Of a DNA stretch of 64,000 nt, positions 61,093 to 64,000 are shown piece after piece. Under the pieces are notes generated by a model. It saw only the letters and a list, made by a program, of their open reading frames with translations. It was not told the DNA's origin and did not search any database. Position 1 is the first letter of the stretch. Every line of letters starts with the position of its first letter. This stretch comes from Streptomyces sp. NBC_00572. GTDB lineage: Bacteria; Actinomycetota; Actinomycetes; Streptomycetales; Streptomycetaceae. A program made the position numbers and the translations under genes. The stretch is from NCBI RefSeq assembly GCF_026341815.1, contig NZ_JAPENX010000001.1, forward strand, positions 62,001 through 126,000, written 5' to 3'.

Positions 61093-61925
61093 TTACCCGC
61101 CGACGGCCGCGCGGATCTCGTCCGCGTACCGGTGAGCCGAGTCCCGCAGGGCGGCCGCGTCCGGGCCGTTCCGCAGGACCCCGCGGCTGACGTTCGGGAC
61201 GACGTTGCCGACCGCGGCGCCGAAGACGGCCGGGAGGTCGGCCGGGGTCGCGCCCTGGGCGCCGATGCCGGGGGCGAGGAGGGGACCGTTGATGTCCAGG
61301 TCGAACGAGGACAGGTCGCCGAGGGTGGCACCGACGACCGCGCCGAAGGAGCCCATCGGGGTCTCCCCCGCGTTCTCCGCGGCGAGGTGGGCCAGCATGG
61401 TCGCACCGATGGTGCGGCCGTCCTCACGGACCGCCCGCTGGACCTCGGCGCCCTCCGGGTTGGAGGTCAGGGCCAGCACGAAGAGACCGGCGCCGGACTC
61501 GCGGGCCAGGTCGACGGCCGGCTTCAGGGAGCCGTAGCCGAGGTACGGGGAGACCGTGAGCGCGTCGGAGAAGAGCGGGGAGTCCTTGCGCAGGAAGGTC
61601 TCCGCGTACGCGGCCATGGTGGACCCGATGTCGCCGCGCTTGGCGTCCATGACGACAAGCCCGCCCGCCGCGCGCAGATCGGCGACGGCGCGCTCCAGGA
61701 CGGCGACGCCGCGCGAGCCGAAGCGCTCGAAGAAGGCGGACTGCGGCTTGAAGACCGCCACGGTGTCCGCGAGCGCCTCGACGACGGTGAAGGTGAACCG
61801 CTCCAGACCGGCGATGTCGTCGGTCAGGCCCCAGGAGTCGAGCAGGGCGGCGTGCGGGTCGATGCCGACGCAGAGCGGGCCGCGCTCGTCCATGGCGGAG
61901 CGCAGCCGGGTACCGAAGGAGAGAG

Positions 61926-61929
<4 letters not shown>
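61093..61929 (-). CDS. pyrF: Orotidine 5'-phosphate decarboxylase (type 2)
   Basis: A 278-residue OMP decarboxylase, making UMP. It is the longer actinobacterial type 2 form. Signatures: PLCVGIDPHAALLDSWGL near 18, FKPQSAFFERFGSRG near 60 and the catalytic Lys/Asp loop VVMDAKRGDIGSTMAAYAE near 93; LLAPGIGAQGATPADLP near 215 is the phosphate loop. The GTG start at 61929 overlaps the pyrD stop (GTGA), coupling the two. Confidence 0.95.
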
Positions 61930-63035
<1,106 letters not shown>

Positions 63036-63061
63036 GCGGGGAGTCCAGGTCTGCTCATGAC

Positions 63062-63097
63062 GAGGGGGACACCGCAGGTCCTGCCGGTGTCCCCCTC
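63062..63097 (-). terminator. Intergenic hairpin between carB and pyrD
   Basis: GAGGGGGACACCG (63062-63074) pairs with CGGTGTCCCCCTC (63085-63097), inner loop CAGG/CCTG. It sits between cotranscribed genes and may act as a partial terminator or as an RNA-stability element. Confidence 0.65.
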
Positions 63098-63110
63098 CTC
63101 GTACGGGCTG

Positions 63111-64000
<890 letters not shown>

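Overview
The DNA is very GC-rich, third codon positions are nearly all G or C, and GTG and TTG starts with strong GGAGG-type ribosome sites are common. Gene content (actinobacterial IHF, FMN-riboswitch rib operon with ribM, GH18 chitinase under a TGGTCNAGNCCT direct-repeat promoter, WXG100 proteins, PriA without helicase motifs, rpoZ-gmk-IHF-pyrF-pyrD-carB block) points to a Streptomyces or very close relative. The window looks chromosomal. No rRNA, tRNA, CRISPR array, phage genes or replication origin were seen.

Layout. 1-4 kb: phosphotransferase, AttH/CrtC-like protein and acyl-CoA dehydrogenase on the minus strand. 4-12 kb: an accessory patch with a small secreted protease inhibitor, a lipoprotein, decayed IS5-type sequences, three cargo genes (DinB/maleylpyruvate-isomerase-like, DapA-like, LysR) between 206-bp inverted IS ends, a C39-type secreted peptidase, and two remnants of that peptidase's C-terminal tail. 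12-16.5 kb: nucleoside-kinase-like protein, a candidate small RNA, a TPR-AAA+ ATPase of the CbxX/EccA type, and a secreted EEP-fold hydrolase. 16.5-25.5 kb: two overlapping CNNM/CBS membrane proteins, then PH-domain protein, hisG, hisE, ribH, ribAB, ribM, ribE and ribD, all leftward behind an FMN riboswitch. 25.6-34.3 kb: chitinase, NmrA-like oxidoreductase, divergent ROK regulator and MFS transporter, uracil/xanthine-type permease, DUF5995.

34.3-40.1 kb holds a probable lysine catabolic locus: davA-davB (5-aminovaleramidase, lysine 2-monooxygenase), and a cationic amino acid permease followed by an Lrp/AsnC regulator. The regions upstream of davA and of the permease carry the same triple NTTGCG pattern (spacings 22/31 and 21/30), which suggests one local regulator controls uptake and breakdown. 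40-46 kb: SGNH hydrolase, GNAT, GuaB1, a secreted barnase/RNase Sa-like lipoprotein overlapping a barstar gene, a SorC-type sugar-binding regulator with repeats at both ends, and rpe.

46.5-50.8 kb is a polymorphic-toxin cassette: two WXG100-type proteins, a 607-residue effector with a C-terminal RNase A-like (CdiA-CT) domain, a probable immunity protein, an orphan 99-residue RNase-like fragment, and a CdiI-type immunity protein. The rest is housekeeping on the minus strand: rsmB, a MITE-like palindromic element, fmt, (an HTH protein on plus), priA, metK, coaBC, rpoZ, gmk, IHF, pyrF, pyrD and the 3' part of carB, with many perfect hairpins as terminators. All family calls come from reading the translations; no database search was run.
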